DNA of 64,000 bases from Kitasatospora sp. MAA4. GTDB taxonomy: Bacteria; Actinomycetota; Actinomycetes; Streptomycetales; Streptomycetaceae. The stretch lies in the NCBI RefSeq assembly GCF_029893355.1, contig NZ_JARZAI010000015.1, positions 148,019 through 212,018 of the forward strand, in the 5' to 3' direction. Positions 1-9,500 of this stretch are shown piece after piece (position 1 is the stretch's first letter; each line of letters begins with the position of its first letter). A program made the translations under genes and the position numbers. Below the pieces are notes generated by a model. That model searched no databases. It worked only from the letters and a program-made list of their open reading frames with translations, and was not told the DNA's origin.

Positions 1-333
1 GGCGAGCGCGGAGAGCAGCGAGCCCAGGCCGAACACCAGCATGCCCGCGAGCAGCGCCTTCTTGCGGCCGAAGCGGTCACCGAGCAGGCCGGAGGTGAAG
101 AGCAGGCCGGCGAAGACCAGGGTGTAGGAGTTGATCGCCCATTCGAGGTCGCTCTGGGTGGCGCCCAGACCCACCGGAGCCGGGGTCGCGATGGTCTTCA
201 TCGCCACGTTGAGGATCGAGTTGTCCAGCACGACGACCAGCAGCGCGAGGACCAGCGTGCTCAGGATGACCCAGCGGCGGCGGTGGATGGCTTCCGGCAC
301 GCGCGGTGGCGCGGCGGCTACGGCAGTGGTCAT
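1..333 (-). CDS. MFS drug efflux transporter, N-terminal part (runs off window)
   Basis: The first 111 residues of a DHA2/EmrB-type major facilitator, cut by the left edge. It starts MTTAVAAAPPRVPE, followed by a first membrane segment (VILSTLVLALLVVVLDNSIL) that carries the D-N-S-I-L signature of 14-TM drug:proton antiporters. The A-like loop GDRFGRKK comes after TM2/TM3. The protein should export small toxic compounds across the cytoplasmic membrane using the proton gradient. Two inverted repeats lie directly upstream and suggest TetR-family control. The regulator gene is not in the window. Confidence 0.85.
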   Translation of the reverse strand, partial: MTTAVAAAPPRVPEAIHRRRWVILSTLVLALLVVVLDNSILNVAMKTIATPAPVGLGATQSDLEWAINSYTLVFAGLLFTSGLLGDRFGRKKALLAGMLVFGLGSLLSALA

Positions 334-370
334 ACGTGTTCCCCGTCCGGGACGAAAGTGCTCCTGCTCT

Positions 371-390
371 ACGAGACGCGCTCGTCTCGT
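371..390. promoter_or_regulatory. TetR-type operator candidate 1
   Basis: Perfect inverted repeat ACGAGACG-CGCT-CGTCTCGT, 38 bp upstream of the MFS start. Its length, and the way its ACGAGAC half-site recurs in the second repeat nearby, fit a TetR-family repressor site that controls the pump. Confidence 0.6.
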
Positions 391-417
391 AAATCCTCTC
401 TCAGCGTAGCCGCTTTT

Positions 418-440
418 CGATACGAGACAGACCCGTATCG
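418..440. promoter_or_regulatory. TetR-type operator candidate 2
   Basis: Inverted repeat CGATACG-N9-CGTATCG. The half-site sequence (TACGAGAC in the left part) resembles that of the repeat at 371-390, so the same regulator probably binds both, with the MFS promoter between or beside them. Confidence 0.5.
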
Positions 441-558
441 AATAAACATTCGGCAACGGCACGGGTCTTTTGCAGCACCGCGACGGCGTGCAAGCATGGA
501 GGGGATCCGGGGACGCCGCACGGCGCCACGAGACGACAACCCTTCAGGAGCCTGTTCC

Positions 559-1443
559 ATGAACGCTTCTCCGCTTTCGCCTGCCCAGACGCCGAACACC
601 CCCTCTGCGCCGGCGGGCACCTCTCTCTACGGCGGGATCACCAACCGCCGCGTCACCGTCCGCGACCTGGCCGCCGCCAAGCAGCGCGGCGAGCGCTGGG
701 CGATGCTCACCGCCTACGACGCGCTCACCGCCGGCGTCTTCGACGAGGCCGGCATCCCGGTCCTGCTGGTCGGCGACTCGGCGGGCAACTGCCACCTCGG
801 CTACGAGACGACCGTGCCGGTAACGATGGACCAGATGACGATGCTGTCCGCAGCCGTGGTGCGCGGAACGAAGCGCGCGATGGTCGTCGGCGACATGCCG
901 TTCGGCTCGTACCAGGAGTCCCCCGCCCAGGCGTTGCACAACGCGGCCCGGCTGATGAAGGAGGCCGGGGTGGGCGCCGTCAAGCTGGAGGGCGGCGAGC
1001 GCAGCGCCCGCACCATCGAGCTGCTGGTCGACGCCGGGGTGCCGGTGATGGCCCACATCGGGCTGACCCCGCAGTCCGTGCACGCCTTCGGCGGCTACCC
1101 CGTCCAGGGCCGCGGCGACGAGGCGGCGCACAAGCTCCAGCGCGACGCCAAGGCCGTCCAGCAGGCCGGCGCCTTCGCCGTGGTGCTGGAGGCCGTCCCG
1201 GCCGAGCTCGCCGCCCAGGTCACCGCGTCGCTGTCGGTCCCGACCGTCGGCATCGGCGCCGGCCCCGACTGCGACGCCCAGGTGCTGGTCTGGACGGACA
1301 TGGCCGGCATGACCGCCGGACGGGTGCCGAAGTTCGTCAAGCAGTACGCCGACCTGCGCGCCGTACTCGGCGACGCCGCACGGGAGTTCGCCGCGGACGT
1401 GTCGGGCGGCAGCTTCCCGGCCGCAGAGCACAGCTTCCACTGA
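559..1443 (+). CDS. panB: 3-methyl-2-oxobutanoate hydroxymethyltransferase
   Basis: A 294-residue protein that transfers a hydroxymethyl group from methylenetetrahydrofolate to 2-oxoisovalerate, giving ketopantoate, the first committed step of pantothenate and CoA synthesis in the cytoplasm. Family landmarks are the AMLTAYDALTAG opening, VLLVGDSAG with its metal-binding Asp, GDMPFGSYQ, VKLEGG, MAHIGLTPQS, VVLEAVP with the catalytic Glu, and TVGIGAGPDCDAQVLVWTD. The ATG at 559 is chosen because AGGAG lies 8 bp upstream and the family start context fits. The frame is open further upstream, but that stretch has no family similarity. A strong terminator follows. Confidence 0.95.
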   Translation: MNASPLSPAQTPNTPSAPAGTSLYGGITNRRVTVRDLAAAKQRGERWAMLTAYDALTAGVFDEAGIPVLLVGDSAGNCHLGYETTVPVTMDQMTMLSAAVVRGTKRAMVVGDMPFGSYQESPAQALHNAARLMKEAGVGAVKLEGGERSARTIELLVDAGVPVMAHIGLTPQSVHAFGGYPVQGRGDEAAHKLQRDAKAVQQAGAFAVVLEAVPAELAAQVTASLSVPTVGIGAGPDCDAQVLVWTDMAGMTAGRVPKFVKQYADLRAVLGDAAREFAADVSGGSFPAAEHSFH

Positions 1444-1454
1444 CGGACCGGCAG

Positions 1455-1491
1455 CGACGGCGGAGTGAGGTGGCCACTCACTCCGCCGTCG
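1455..1491 (+). terminator. Hairpin terminator after panB
   Basis: Perfect 15-bp stem (CGACGGCGGAGTGAG at 1455-1469 pairs with 1477-1491), loop of 7 nt, 12 bp after the panB stop codon. Confidence 0.75.
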
Positions 1492-1666
1492 ACGGCGTCG
1501 CATAAGCTCCGCGCAAGGGGGGCGGCCGACAGTCGTCCGCGCGCCTGTCAGGGCCGTGACCAGGGGTTTTCCACAGCACCAACGTCACCGGCGGCATGCC
1601 GTCGGCCTTCCTTGTCCCCCTGCGGTGGCAGAACTGCTGCCGGTCGCTCCTCAGGGGAGACAACTG

Positions 1667-4639
1667 GTGCTACACATAAGAACATTGGGCCGCCGACTGG
1701 CCACTGGCGCCGCCACGGCGCTGGTGCTGGCGACGCTACCGCTCGGGGTGGGGACGACCGTCGCCGCCGCGGCGACCGGGCCCGCCGTCGCGAGCCTCGA
1801 CGGCTCGGGGAGCTTCTCCGACTCGTTCACCCTGCCGTCGACCTCGGACACCACTCCGATGTACGGCCTGAACGTCGGTCTCGACAAGCGCGAGACGGGG
1901 TCCGCCAAGGGCATCGCCTACACCCGGGTCTCGGGGCCGGTGGGAAGCAACACGAACGCGCCGGACCCCTCGGACGTGCAGACCGGGAACGCACAGCACC
2001 CGAACAAGCTGGGCTTCTTCAACGGCGGCACCTCCGCCGTCATGCTCGGCGCGCCCGCGCTCGCCGACGCCAACGGCCAGTACACCATCAGCACCACCGT
2101 CGAACCCGTGGTGGGCCAGACCGGCAGCAGCGACTGGGCCTCCCTGGCCCTCAGCCGCAGCCACCGCAGCACGGGCATCGCGACCAACAGCGACGTCGAC
2201 CTCGGCCTGACCGTGGCGTCCAATGGGACGCTCACGCTGTACCACGCCAAGACCCCGTTCTGGACCGGCCAGGTCACCCCCAACACAGGTGTCTTCACCG
2301 TCTCGCTGACGGTCTTCACCGGCGCGGTGCCGACGGTCGCGCTGTCGATCAACGGCGTCGCGGAAACCGGGATCTCGACACCCAGCTCCGTCACCCGCTG
2401 GCCGAGCAGCTCCTACCTGTACCTCGGTGCGAGCCAGTCGAACTCGAGCGAGGTGACGACATTCGGCGACGGCAACGGCAACGGGCTCACCGTGAGCAAC
2501 GTCGACACCGTCGCGAGTGCCAGCATCAAGCCGCTCGTCGACACCTTCGACGGCGCGCCGAACAACAACCCCGACCACGGGCTGAACGACGATCTGAGCG
2601 CCCGCCAGCCGACCGTCGCCACCAGCGGCTACACGGTGGCCTCCGGCGCGGGCGACCCCACCGCCTCCGTGCAGGTCAACAGCCCCGCGTACCCCAACGT
2701 GCTCTCGCTGACCAGGGCGGCCGTCCGCCTCAACAAGCCCGTCACGGCCGACCTCTCCGGCACCTACACGGTGCACGCCGTGCTGACGCCCGTGGCCAAC
2801 AGCACGAGCAGCACGAGCAGCACCGACTCGTCCTCGCTGGTCGTGAGCAACTCCGCGACGGCGACCGGCTCGGTGCAGGGATCCGACGTCGCGCTCGGCC
2901 TGCAGATTCAGGTCAACGGCGCGCTGCAGCTCTTCCAGGCCGGCACCCCGCTGTGGTCCGCCCAGCAGCAGGTGACCGCCGCTCCCTCGTACGACGTGTC
3001 GATGGCCGTACTCGACGGCACCTCGCCGCAGGCGACGCTCGTCGTCAACGGGACGAGCTTCACAGTGCCCACCCCCACCAACGCCTACCCGCGCGACGGC
3101 TACGTGTACCTGGGCGGCTCGGCGAATGCGAATGACGTCAGCACGGTCGACGACCTGCGGCTGTCGATGGTGGGCGGGCTCAGCTTCGACGGCTACTTCG
3201 ACTCGTCCGACGTGACCGACGCCACCGCCAGCTCCCCCGTCAACCGCGCTCCCGAGGCCGCGGGTTGGACCAACCTGAACCAGTACTTCAGCAACGCGGG
3301 TTATGCCGGCGACCCGACGACCGGGTTCCTGGACTACTGCCTGCCCTCATCGTGCATCCTCTCGGTGGACAAGTACGAAGCGAGCCCGACCGCCCTCGCA
3401 CAGCTGGTGCAGATTTTGGGGGCCAGCATCGAGAAGGTCGGCGCGGTCTACCTGCAGGACGAGCCCTACCTGGACCACGGCCCCGGTAACCCAGCCCTGA
3501 CGCAGCAGCAGCTGAGGGACGTCGTTACCAACGTGCGGGCCGCGTTCCCCGACAAGCCGATGGTCCTCACCATGGCCTATACGACCATCGGGGACACGAC
3601 GAACTACCCGGTGCCCGCCGGCGTCGACCTGGTCGGCTTCGACCGCTACTGCCATGGTCGGGCCGTCCTGGCCAACTTGCTGGGGACGCTGGAGCAGGAG
3701 GTGGGAGGCGCCGCCTCCAACACACACATGTTCCTCGTCCCCGAGGCCAGCACCGACCGCCTGGGCGGCGACTGCCGGGACGCGAGCGACGGCGCCGTCG
3801 CCAACGCCCTGCCCGACTACGAGGCCCTGGCGGCCGCCGACCCCCGGGTCACGTACCTGATGGGCTTCCGCTGGAGGGGCATCGCGACCGCCACCTCCAC
3901 CACCCCCCAGTCGCTCGCCTCGCAGCAGGCCATGGGCAGCGCGATCATCAACGGCACCCCCATCCGCCCCGCGAGCTCGGTCGGCGTCTACCACCCGAGC
4001 ACGGGGACCTTCTACGAGGGCGACCGGGCCGGTGACACGCTGAGCCATGCGTTGCCGTTCGGCAACCCCAACTGGAAGCCCCTGGCAGGTCACTGGGCCG
4101 GCCCCGGCCCGGACACCATCGGCGCCTACGACCCCAGCACCGGCACGTTCTACCTGAGCAACGACAACGCCACCGCCTCCGCTCCCATCAGGTTCGGCAA
4201 CCCCGGCTGGATCCCACTCGCAGGCGACTGGACCGGCAGCGGCAAGGACACCATCGGCGCCTACGACCCCAGCACCGGCATCTTCTACCTCACCAACGAC
4301 AACGCCCACTCCATCACCCCCATCAAGTTCGGCAACCCCGGCTGGATCCCACTCGCAGGCGACTGGACCGGCAGCGGCAAGGACACCATCGGCGCCTACG
4401 ACCCCAGCACCGGCACCTTCTACCTGAGCAACGACAACAGCACCTCCGCCATCACCAAGACGTTCGGCAACCCCGGCTGGACCCCGATGGTCGGCGACTG
4501 GAACGGCGACGGCACGGACACCATCGGCGCCCTCGACCCCAGCACCATGAGGTTCTACCTGAGCAACGACAACGCCACCGCGGCGACCTCGTTCCTCTTC
4601 GGTTCCCCGGGCGACGTCCCGTTCGCGGGCATCTGGTAA
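1667..4639 (+). CDS. Secreted glycoside hydrolase-like protein with FG-GAP-like C-terminal repeats
   Basis: A 990-residue protein. The GTG at 1667 is preferred because AGGGGAGA sits 7 bp upstream and it opens a good signal peptide (basic IRTLGRR, then a hydrophobic stretch ending TTVAAAA). After the signal come two related beta-rich segments of ~190 residues (LamG/concanavalin-like; both contain 'LTLYHAKTP' or 'LQLFQAGTP'). Next is a TIM-barrel-like region with 'VYLQDEPY', whose acidic residues could be catalytic, then 'VDLVGFDRYCHG'. The last ~230 residues are 45-residue repeats (FGNPGWIPLAGDWTG-SGKDTIGAYDPSTG), about five copies, resembling FG-GAP/VCBS modules. The substrate is unknown; a surface polysaccharide role is inference. 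Confidence 0.7.
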   Translation: MLHIRTLGRRLATGAATALVLATLPLGVGTTVAAAATGPAVASLDGSGSFSDSFTLPSTSDTTPMYGLNVGLDKRETGSAKGIAYTRVSGPVGSNTNAPDPSDVQTGNAQHPNKLGFFNGGTSAVMLGAPALADANGQYTISTTVEPVVGQTGSSDWASLALSRSHRSTGIATNSDVDLGLTVASNGTLTLYHAKTPFWTGQVTPNTGVFTVSLTVFTGAVPTVALSINGVAETGISTPSSVTRWPSSSYLYLGASQSNSSEVTTFGDGNGNGLTVSNVDTVASASIKPLVDTFDGAPNNNPDHGLNDDLSARQPTVATSGYTVASGAGDPTASVQVNSPAYPNVLSLTRAAVRLNKPVTADLSGTYTVHAVLTPVANSTSSTSSTDSSSLVVSNSATATGSVQGSDVALGLQIQVNGALQLFQAGTPLWSAQQQVTAAPSYDVSMAVLDGTSPQATLVVNGTSFTVPTPTNAYPRDGYVYLGGSANANDVSTVDDLRLSMVGGLSFDGYFDSSDVTDATASSPVNRAPEAAGWTNLNQYFSNAGYAGDPTTGFLDYCLPSSCILSVDKYEASPTALAQLVQILGASIEKVGAVYLQDEPYLDHGPGNPALTQQQLRDVVTNVRAAFPDKPMVLTMAYTTIGDTTNYPVPAGVDLVGFDRYCHGRAVLANLLGTLEQEVGGAASNTHMFLVPEASTDRLGGDCRDASDGAVANALPDYEALAAADPRVTYLMGFRWRGIATATSTTPQSLASQQAMGSAIINGTPIRPASSVGVYHPSTGTFYEGDRAGDTLSHALPFGNPNWKPLAGHWAGPGPDTIGAYDPSTGTFYLSNDNATASAPIRFGNPGWIPLAGDWTGSGKDTIGAYDPSTGIFYLTNDNAHSITPIKFGNPGWIPLAGDWTGSGKDTIGAYDPSTGTFYLSNDNSTSAITKTFGNPGWTPMVGDWNGDGTDTIGALDPSTMRFYLSNDNATAATSFLFGSPGDVPFAGIW
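4061..4636 (+). repeat. 135-bp in-frame tandem repeats
   Basis: The 3' end of the secreted protein gene is built of 135-bp units. The copies starting at 4196 and 4331 are nearly identical at the DNA level, while the outer copies are diverged and the last is a half unit. This suggests recent unit duplication. Confidence 0.85.
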
Positions 4640-4656
4640 CCGCAGGAGCGGCATGA

Positions 4657-4697
4657 CAGCCCGCTGTCGGGGGCGACAGCGCCCTGACAGCGGGCTG
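4657..4697 (+). terminator. Inverted repeat between the secreted protein gene and the ABC operon
   Basis: Arms CAGCCCGCTGTC (4657-4668) and GACAGCGGGCTG (4686-4697) with a 17-nt loop. The hexamer GACAGC recurs four more times between 4655 and 4702, so the site might instead be an operator for the following exporter genes. Confidence 0.5.
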
Positions 4698-4723
4698 ACA
4701 GCACGGCCGGACAGCCTGGGGGC

Positions 4724-5767
4724 ATGACACAGACCGTCACCGCCCCGACCGACCGGGGGCAGCGCACCGGGAGCCGGCCCGACTCCGGCAACGCCCCAGA
4801 CTCCGGCAACGCAGTGGAGGCCCGCGGCATCGTCAAGCACTTCGGCGCGACCAAGGCGCTGGACGGCGTCGACCTCACCGTCAAGCAGGGCACCGTACTC
4901 GGCGTGCTCGGCCCGAACGGCGCCGGGAAGACCACGCTGATCCGGGTGCTCTCCACGCTGATCAAGCCGGACGCCGGCAGCGCCGTCGTCGGCGGGTTCG
5001 ACGTGCTGCGCCAGCCCAAGCAGCTGCGCCGCACGATCGGGCTGACCGGGCAGTACGCCTCGGTCGACGAGCTGCTCTCCGGCTACGAGAACCTCTACCT
5101 GATCGGCCGGCTGCTCGACCTCTCCGGCCGGGACGCCAAGGCGCGCGCCACCGAGCTGCTGGAGCGCTTCTCGCTCACCGAGGCCGCCAAGCGCGAGGCC
5201 AAGACCTACTCGGGCGGCATGCGGCGCCGGCTGGACCTGGCGGCCAGCATGATCGGGCGGCCCAGGGTGCTCTACCTGGACGAGCCGACCACCGGGCTTG
5301 ACCCGCGCACCCGCAACGAGGTGTGGGCCGAGGTGCAGCGGATGGTCGGCGAGGGAACTACCGTGCTGCTCACCACCCAGTACATGGAGGAGGCCGAGCA
5401 GTTGGCCGACGACCTGACGGTGATCGACCGCGGCCGGGTGATCGCCGCCGGGTCGGTGGCGGGCCTCAAGGCCCAGGTGGGCGGCCAGACCCTGCAGATC
5501 CGGGCCGTCGATGCGGCCGAACTCCCGGAGATGGCCCACTGCTTGGGCGAGGCGGGGATCGTCGGCGCGAGCGTGTCGACCGACGCCGGACTGCTCGCGG
5601 TGCCGATCACCGGCGACGAGCAACTGACCGCCGTCATCGGGGTGCTGGGCACCCGCGGGTTCGGCGTGGCGGGCATCGACACCCAAGTGCCCAGTCTGGA
5701 CGAGGTCTTCCTCGCCATCACCGGCAGCTCCGCTGTCGCAGCCGCAGCGAAGGAGTCCCAGGCATGA
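4724..5767 (+). CDS. ABC exporter ATP-binding protein, DrrA type
   Basis: A 347-residue nucleotide-binding subunit of a daunorubicin-resistance-type ABC exporter. Visible motifs are Walker A GPNGAGKTT (about residue 64), Q-loop TGQYASVDE, signature YSGGMRRRLDLAA, Walker B VLYLDEPTTGLDPRTR and the switch-region LLTTQYMEEAEQLADD. The C-terminal extension ending in a 'SLDEVFLAITG' motif is typical of the DrrA family. The first ~27 residues are a Pro/Asp-rich tail with a short internal repeat (DSGNAPDSGNA). The stop codon overlaps the next start in ATGA, so the pair is translationally coupled. The substrate is unknown. Confidence 0.92.
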   Translation: MTQTVTAPTDRGQRTGSRPDSGNAPDSGNAVEARGIVKHFGATKALDGVDLTVKQGTVLGVLGPNGAGKTTLIRVLSTLIKPDAGSAVVGGFDVLRQPKQLRRTIGLTGQYASVDELLSGYENLYLIGRLLDLSGRDAKARATELLERFSLTEAAKREAKTYSGGMRRRLDLAASMIGRPRVLYLDEPTTGLDPRTRNEVWAEVQRMVGEGTTVLLTTQYMEEAEQLADDLTVIDRGRVIAAGSVAGLKAQVGGQTLQIRAVDAAELPEMAHCLGEAGIVGASVSTDAGLLAVPITGDEQLTAVIGVLGTRGFGVAGIDTQVPSLDEVFLAITGSSAVAAAAKESQA

Positions 5768-6564
5768 GCACCGTGACCTACCCCGTACCGGACGGCCGGA
5801 TCGGCCTGGCCGGCAACCTGCGCCACATCGGCGCGCTGACCCGCCGCAACCTGATGCGGATCAAGGCCGACCCGGAGTCGATGCTCGACGCGGTGGTCGT
5901 GCCGATCATCTTCACACTGCTCTTCGTCTACGTCTTCGGCGGCGCCGTCTCGGGCGGCCAGCAGGCGTACAAGCAGTACATGATCCCCGGGCTGCTGGGC
6001 ACCACCGGCCTCAATCTGGCGATGGCGGTCGGCACCGGACTGAACACCGACTTCCAGACCGGCGTGATGGACCGCTTCCGCACCCTGCCGATCGCCCGCT
6101 CCTCGGTCCTGGTCGGCAAGATGCTGGCCGAGGCCTGCCGGGGGATGGTCTCCTTCGCCGTCCTGATCAGCTTCTCGCTGATCCTCGGCCTCCAGCTGAA
6201 GACCGGTCCGCTGGGCGTGCTCGCCGCAGTCGGGCTCTCGATGGCCTTCGGCATGTCGATGGTCTGGATCTCGATGCTGCTCGGCCTGGTGATGCGCAGC
6301 GCGCAGGCCGTCCAGGGGGTGAGCATGGTGGTGATCATGCCGCTGCAGTTCGGCAGTTCGATCTTCGCGCCGACCAGCACCATGCCGGGCTGGCTACAGG
6401 CCTTCACCCGCTACAACCCGCTCTCCAACCTGGCGGACGCCTGCCGCAGCCTGATCAACGGCGGGCCGCTGGCCCACTCGGTGACCATGGTGCTGATCTG
6501 GTCGGTGGGAATCACCGCGATCACCGCGCCGCTCGCGGTCGCGCGGTTCCGCAAGAAGGCCTGA
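5764..6564 (+). CDS. ABC-2 type exporter permease, DrrB type
   Basis: A 266-residue membrane partner of the preceding ATPase. It starts inside the ATGA overlap. A short cytoplasmic N-terminus (TRRNLMRIKADPESMLDAVV) leads into six predicted membrane segments, starting VVPIIFTLLFVYVFGGAVSG. The conserved ABC-2 block 'FQTGVMDRFRTLPIARSSVLVGK' follows TM2. The C-terminal motif 'FTRYNPLSNLADACRSL' is characteristic of DrrB proteins. Together they would form a two-plus-two exporter for a hydrophobic compound. It converges on the regulator at 6577 with only 12 bp between them. Confidence 0.92.
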   Translation: MSTVTYPVPDGRIGLAGNLRHIGALTRRNLMRIKADPESMLDAVVVPIIFTLLFVYVFGGAVSGGQQAYKQYMIPGLLGTTGLNLAMAVGTGLNTDFQTGVMDRFRTLPIARSSVLVGKMLAEACRGMVSFAVLISFSLILGLQLKTGPLGVLAAVGLSMAFGMSMVWISMLLGLVMRSAQAVQGVSMVVIMPLQFGSSIFAPTSTMPGWLQAFTRYNPLSNLADACRSLINGGPLAHSVTMVLIWSVGITAITAPLAVARFRKKA

Positions 6565-6576
6565 CGGGCCGACCCG

Positions 6577-9500
6577 TCAGCCGACCACCTCGTCCAGCAG
6601 AGCGACGGCCTCCTCGAACGGGAGGCCGCCGCCCTCGGCGTACGCCCGTTCGTACTCCTGCTCGCCGAGCAGCCCGACCAGCACGGCACGGCAGCGCTCG
6701 TGCTCCAGTCGTTGCAGGTGGGAGCCCTGCACCATCACCTGGCCGTGCGCGCCGAGGATCAGGACCAGCCGCCCGGCCAGTGCGCGGTCCTCGTCCCGCT
6801 CAGCCAGCTGCGCCAGGACCCCGACCGCGACCGGCATCGTCATCATCGTGACGTGCTGGGCGAAGATGGTGGCGGTGCCGGAGACCTCGACGAGCTGGTT
6901 CCGGCCCTGCCGTAGGGCGGTCAGCGCGCGCGGCAGGTCGCTGGCCAGTGCGGCCACCAGGGCGCGGGAACAGGAGACCATCCCCTGGAAGACTCCCGGA
7001 ACGGCCCTGCCGAACTGTCCGTTGACCGCGTCCAGCTTGTCCAGTTCCCGCTCGGCGGCGGCGAACTCACCGCGGGATCCGTAGAGCGCGGCGAGTACCA
7101 GGTGCCCGAAGAACAGCGGGCCGGCCGAAGCGGAGGCGCCGGGCCGCAGGCCGTTCAGCGCCTCGGTGATCAGCTTCTCGCCCGCCGCCTCGTCGCTCGC
7201 CAGCAGCGCCTCACCCAACTGGACCCGCAGGACCGGGGTCTCCTGGGTGGCACCCAGCTCCTCGGCCAGTTCGATGGCCCGGCGGTAGTACGGCGCGGCG
7301 GCGGTCGGGTCACCGCCGTGCGAGGCCGTCTCGGCCAGCGCGCCGAACGCCTCGGCCATGCCCCAGCTGTCCCCCAGCCGGGTGTAGATCTCCAGCGCCT
7401 CGGTACCGTCCCGTTCGGCCTGGGCCAGGCCGCCCGCCTTGTCGTTGGACATCTTCGCCCGCAGTTGCAGGCTGAACGCCAGCGCACTGTCCCGGCCGTA
7501 GCGACGGCAGCCCGCCACCGCATCGTCCAGCAGCTCCTCCATCCGGTCCATCCAGCCGGACAGGAAGCCCGCGAAGATCCTCAGCAGCGGGGTGACGGTG
7601 TACGACTGCGGCAGCTCCGGGGTGTACAGCCGCAGCACCCGCTGGGCCAGGTCGACGCAGCCCTCGTCGCCGATCACGTCCATGCCGCCGTCGAACTTGC
7701 TGACCAGCAGCAGGAGTCGGACCTGGCGCCGGGCCTCATGCAGGACCGGCTCGGCCATCGGCAGCGGGTACTCGATCAGCAGGCGGTCCAGCGGCTGCGG
7801 CGCGGGAGCGTCGTCGGCGTACGGGTCGGGGCCGAGTGCGGCCACCGCCTCGAACCAACTCCGGGACTCCTCACGGTAGTCACGCAGCGCCCAGAACCAG
7901 GACATGCCGAGCGTCAGCACCAGCGCGTCGGCCTCGGCGCCGGCGTCCACCGCGCGGCGCAGCGCCGCCCGGACGTTGTCCTTCTCGCGCTCCAACACCC
8001 CGAGCCAGTGGACCTGTTGCGGGCCGTGCAGGTTGAGTTCGGAGTTGCGCACCAGTTCGCGGAAGCAGGCCAGGTGGCGCAGCGCGACCTCGGGCTCGGC
8101 CGCCTCGGCCAGCCGCTCGGCGGCGTACTCGTGGATGGTCTCCAGCATCCGGTAGCGCGGCGGCCCCTCCGGGTCCAGGCCTGCCACCAGCAGGGACTTG
8201 TCGACCAGCGAGAAGATCAGGTCGGCCACGTCCGCGGACTGCACCTCCTGCCCGTCGGCGCAGACCTGGGCGGCGTCCTCCAGTGTCCAGCCGCCCGCGA
8301 AGACCGAGAGCCGGCGCAGCACCGCGCGCTCGCGCGCGTCCAGCAGCTCCCAGCTCCAGTCGACCACCGCGCGCAGCGTCTGCTGGCGCGGCAGCAGCGT
8401 CCGGCTGCCGCGGTTCAACAGGGCGAAGCGGCCGTCCAGTCGGGCGGCCAGCTGGCCCGGAGTCATGCTGCGCAGCCGGGCCGCGGCCAGCTCGATGGCG
8501 AGCGGGAGGCCGTCCAGTCGGCGACAGATCTCCGTGCAGGAGGCCGGGTCCTCGGCCGGGTCGAAGCCCGGACGGGCGGCGGCGCCGCGATCGGCGAGCA
8601 GCCGCAGCGCCGTCGGGTCCGGCAGCGGCTCGACCGGCAGGACCACCTCGCCGGGCACCCCAAGCGGCTCACGGCTGGTCGCCAGGATCGTCAACCCCGG
8701 GCACTCGGCAAGGAGTTGGTCGGCCAGTTCAGCGGCGGCCTGGATCAGGTGCTCGCAGTTGTCCAGGATCAGCAGCATCCGGGCGGGACCGCAGCGTTCG
8801 ATGATCCGGCGCAGCGGGTCCTCCGGGCGGCCCTCGGCGGCGTCGGCCAGGTGCAGCACCGTGCCGCGCAGGCCGAGGACCGAGAGCACCGCGCCCGGTA
8901 CGGCGGACGGGCTGTCCAGCGGGGCGAGTTCGGCCAGCCAGGTGCCGTCGGGCCAGAGCCCGGCCGCCTGGGCGCGATGGCCGGCCTCGATCGAGAGCCT
9001 GGTCTTGCCCGATCCGCCCGGGCCGGTCAGGGTCACCAACCGGGTCATGGCGGGGACCAGGCAACCGGCCAGCGCGTCGAGATCCTGCTCGCGGCCGACG
9101 AAACTGGTCAGCCTGGCCCGCAGGTTGCCGGTCGGCGGCGGGGCGGGGGCAGCCAGCGGCGCAGCTGCGGGCTCGGGCGCGCTGCGCGGGCCGTCGGCGG
9201 CGAGCAACTGCCGGTGCAGTTCAGCGAGTTGCATACCAGGGTCGACGCCGAGGCGGTCCGCCAGAGCCCGCCGCACCGCCTCGTAGCGGCTCAACGCCTC
9301 GGCCGTACGCCCGGATTGGTGCAGTGCGCGGATCCACAGCACGTGCAGCGGCTCGTCCAGCGGCCGGTCCGCGCAGAGGCCGGCCAGTTCGGCGGTCACC
9401 GCGGTGGCCCGCCCGAGCGCCAGGTCCGCGGCGATCCGCTGGCGCAGCACCTCGGTTCGCTGCGCCTCCAGCCGCACCGCGCTGCCCGAGCGGTCCGGCA

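Noticed and set aside
3347..5686. 779-codon minus-strand frame across the secreted protein and the ABC gene
   Set aside because: It is antisense to two clear genes and has only low-complexity Gly/Val/Asp composition.
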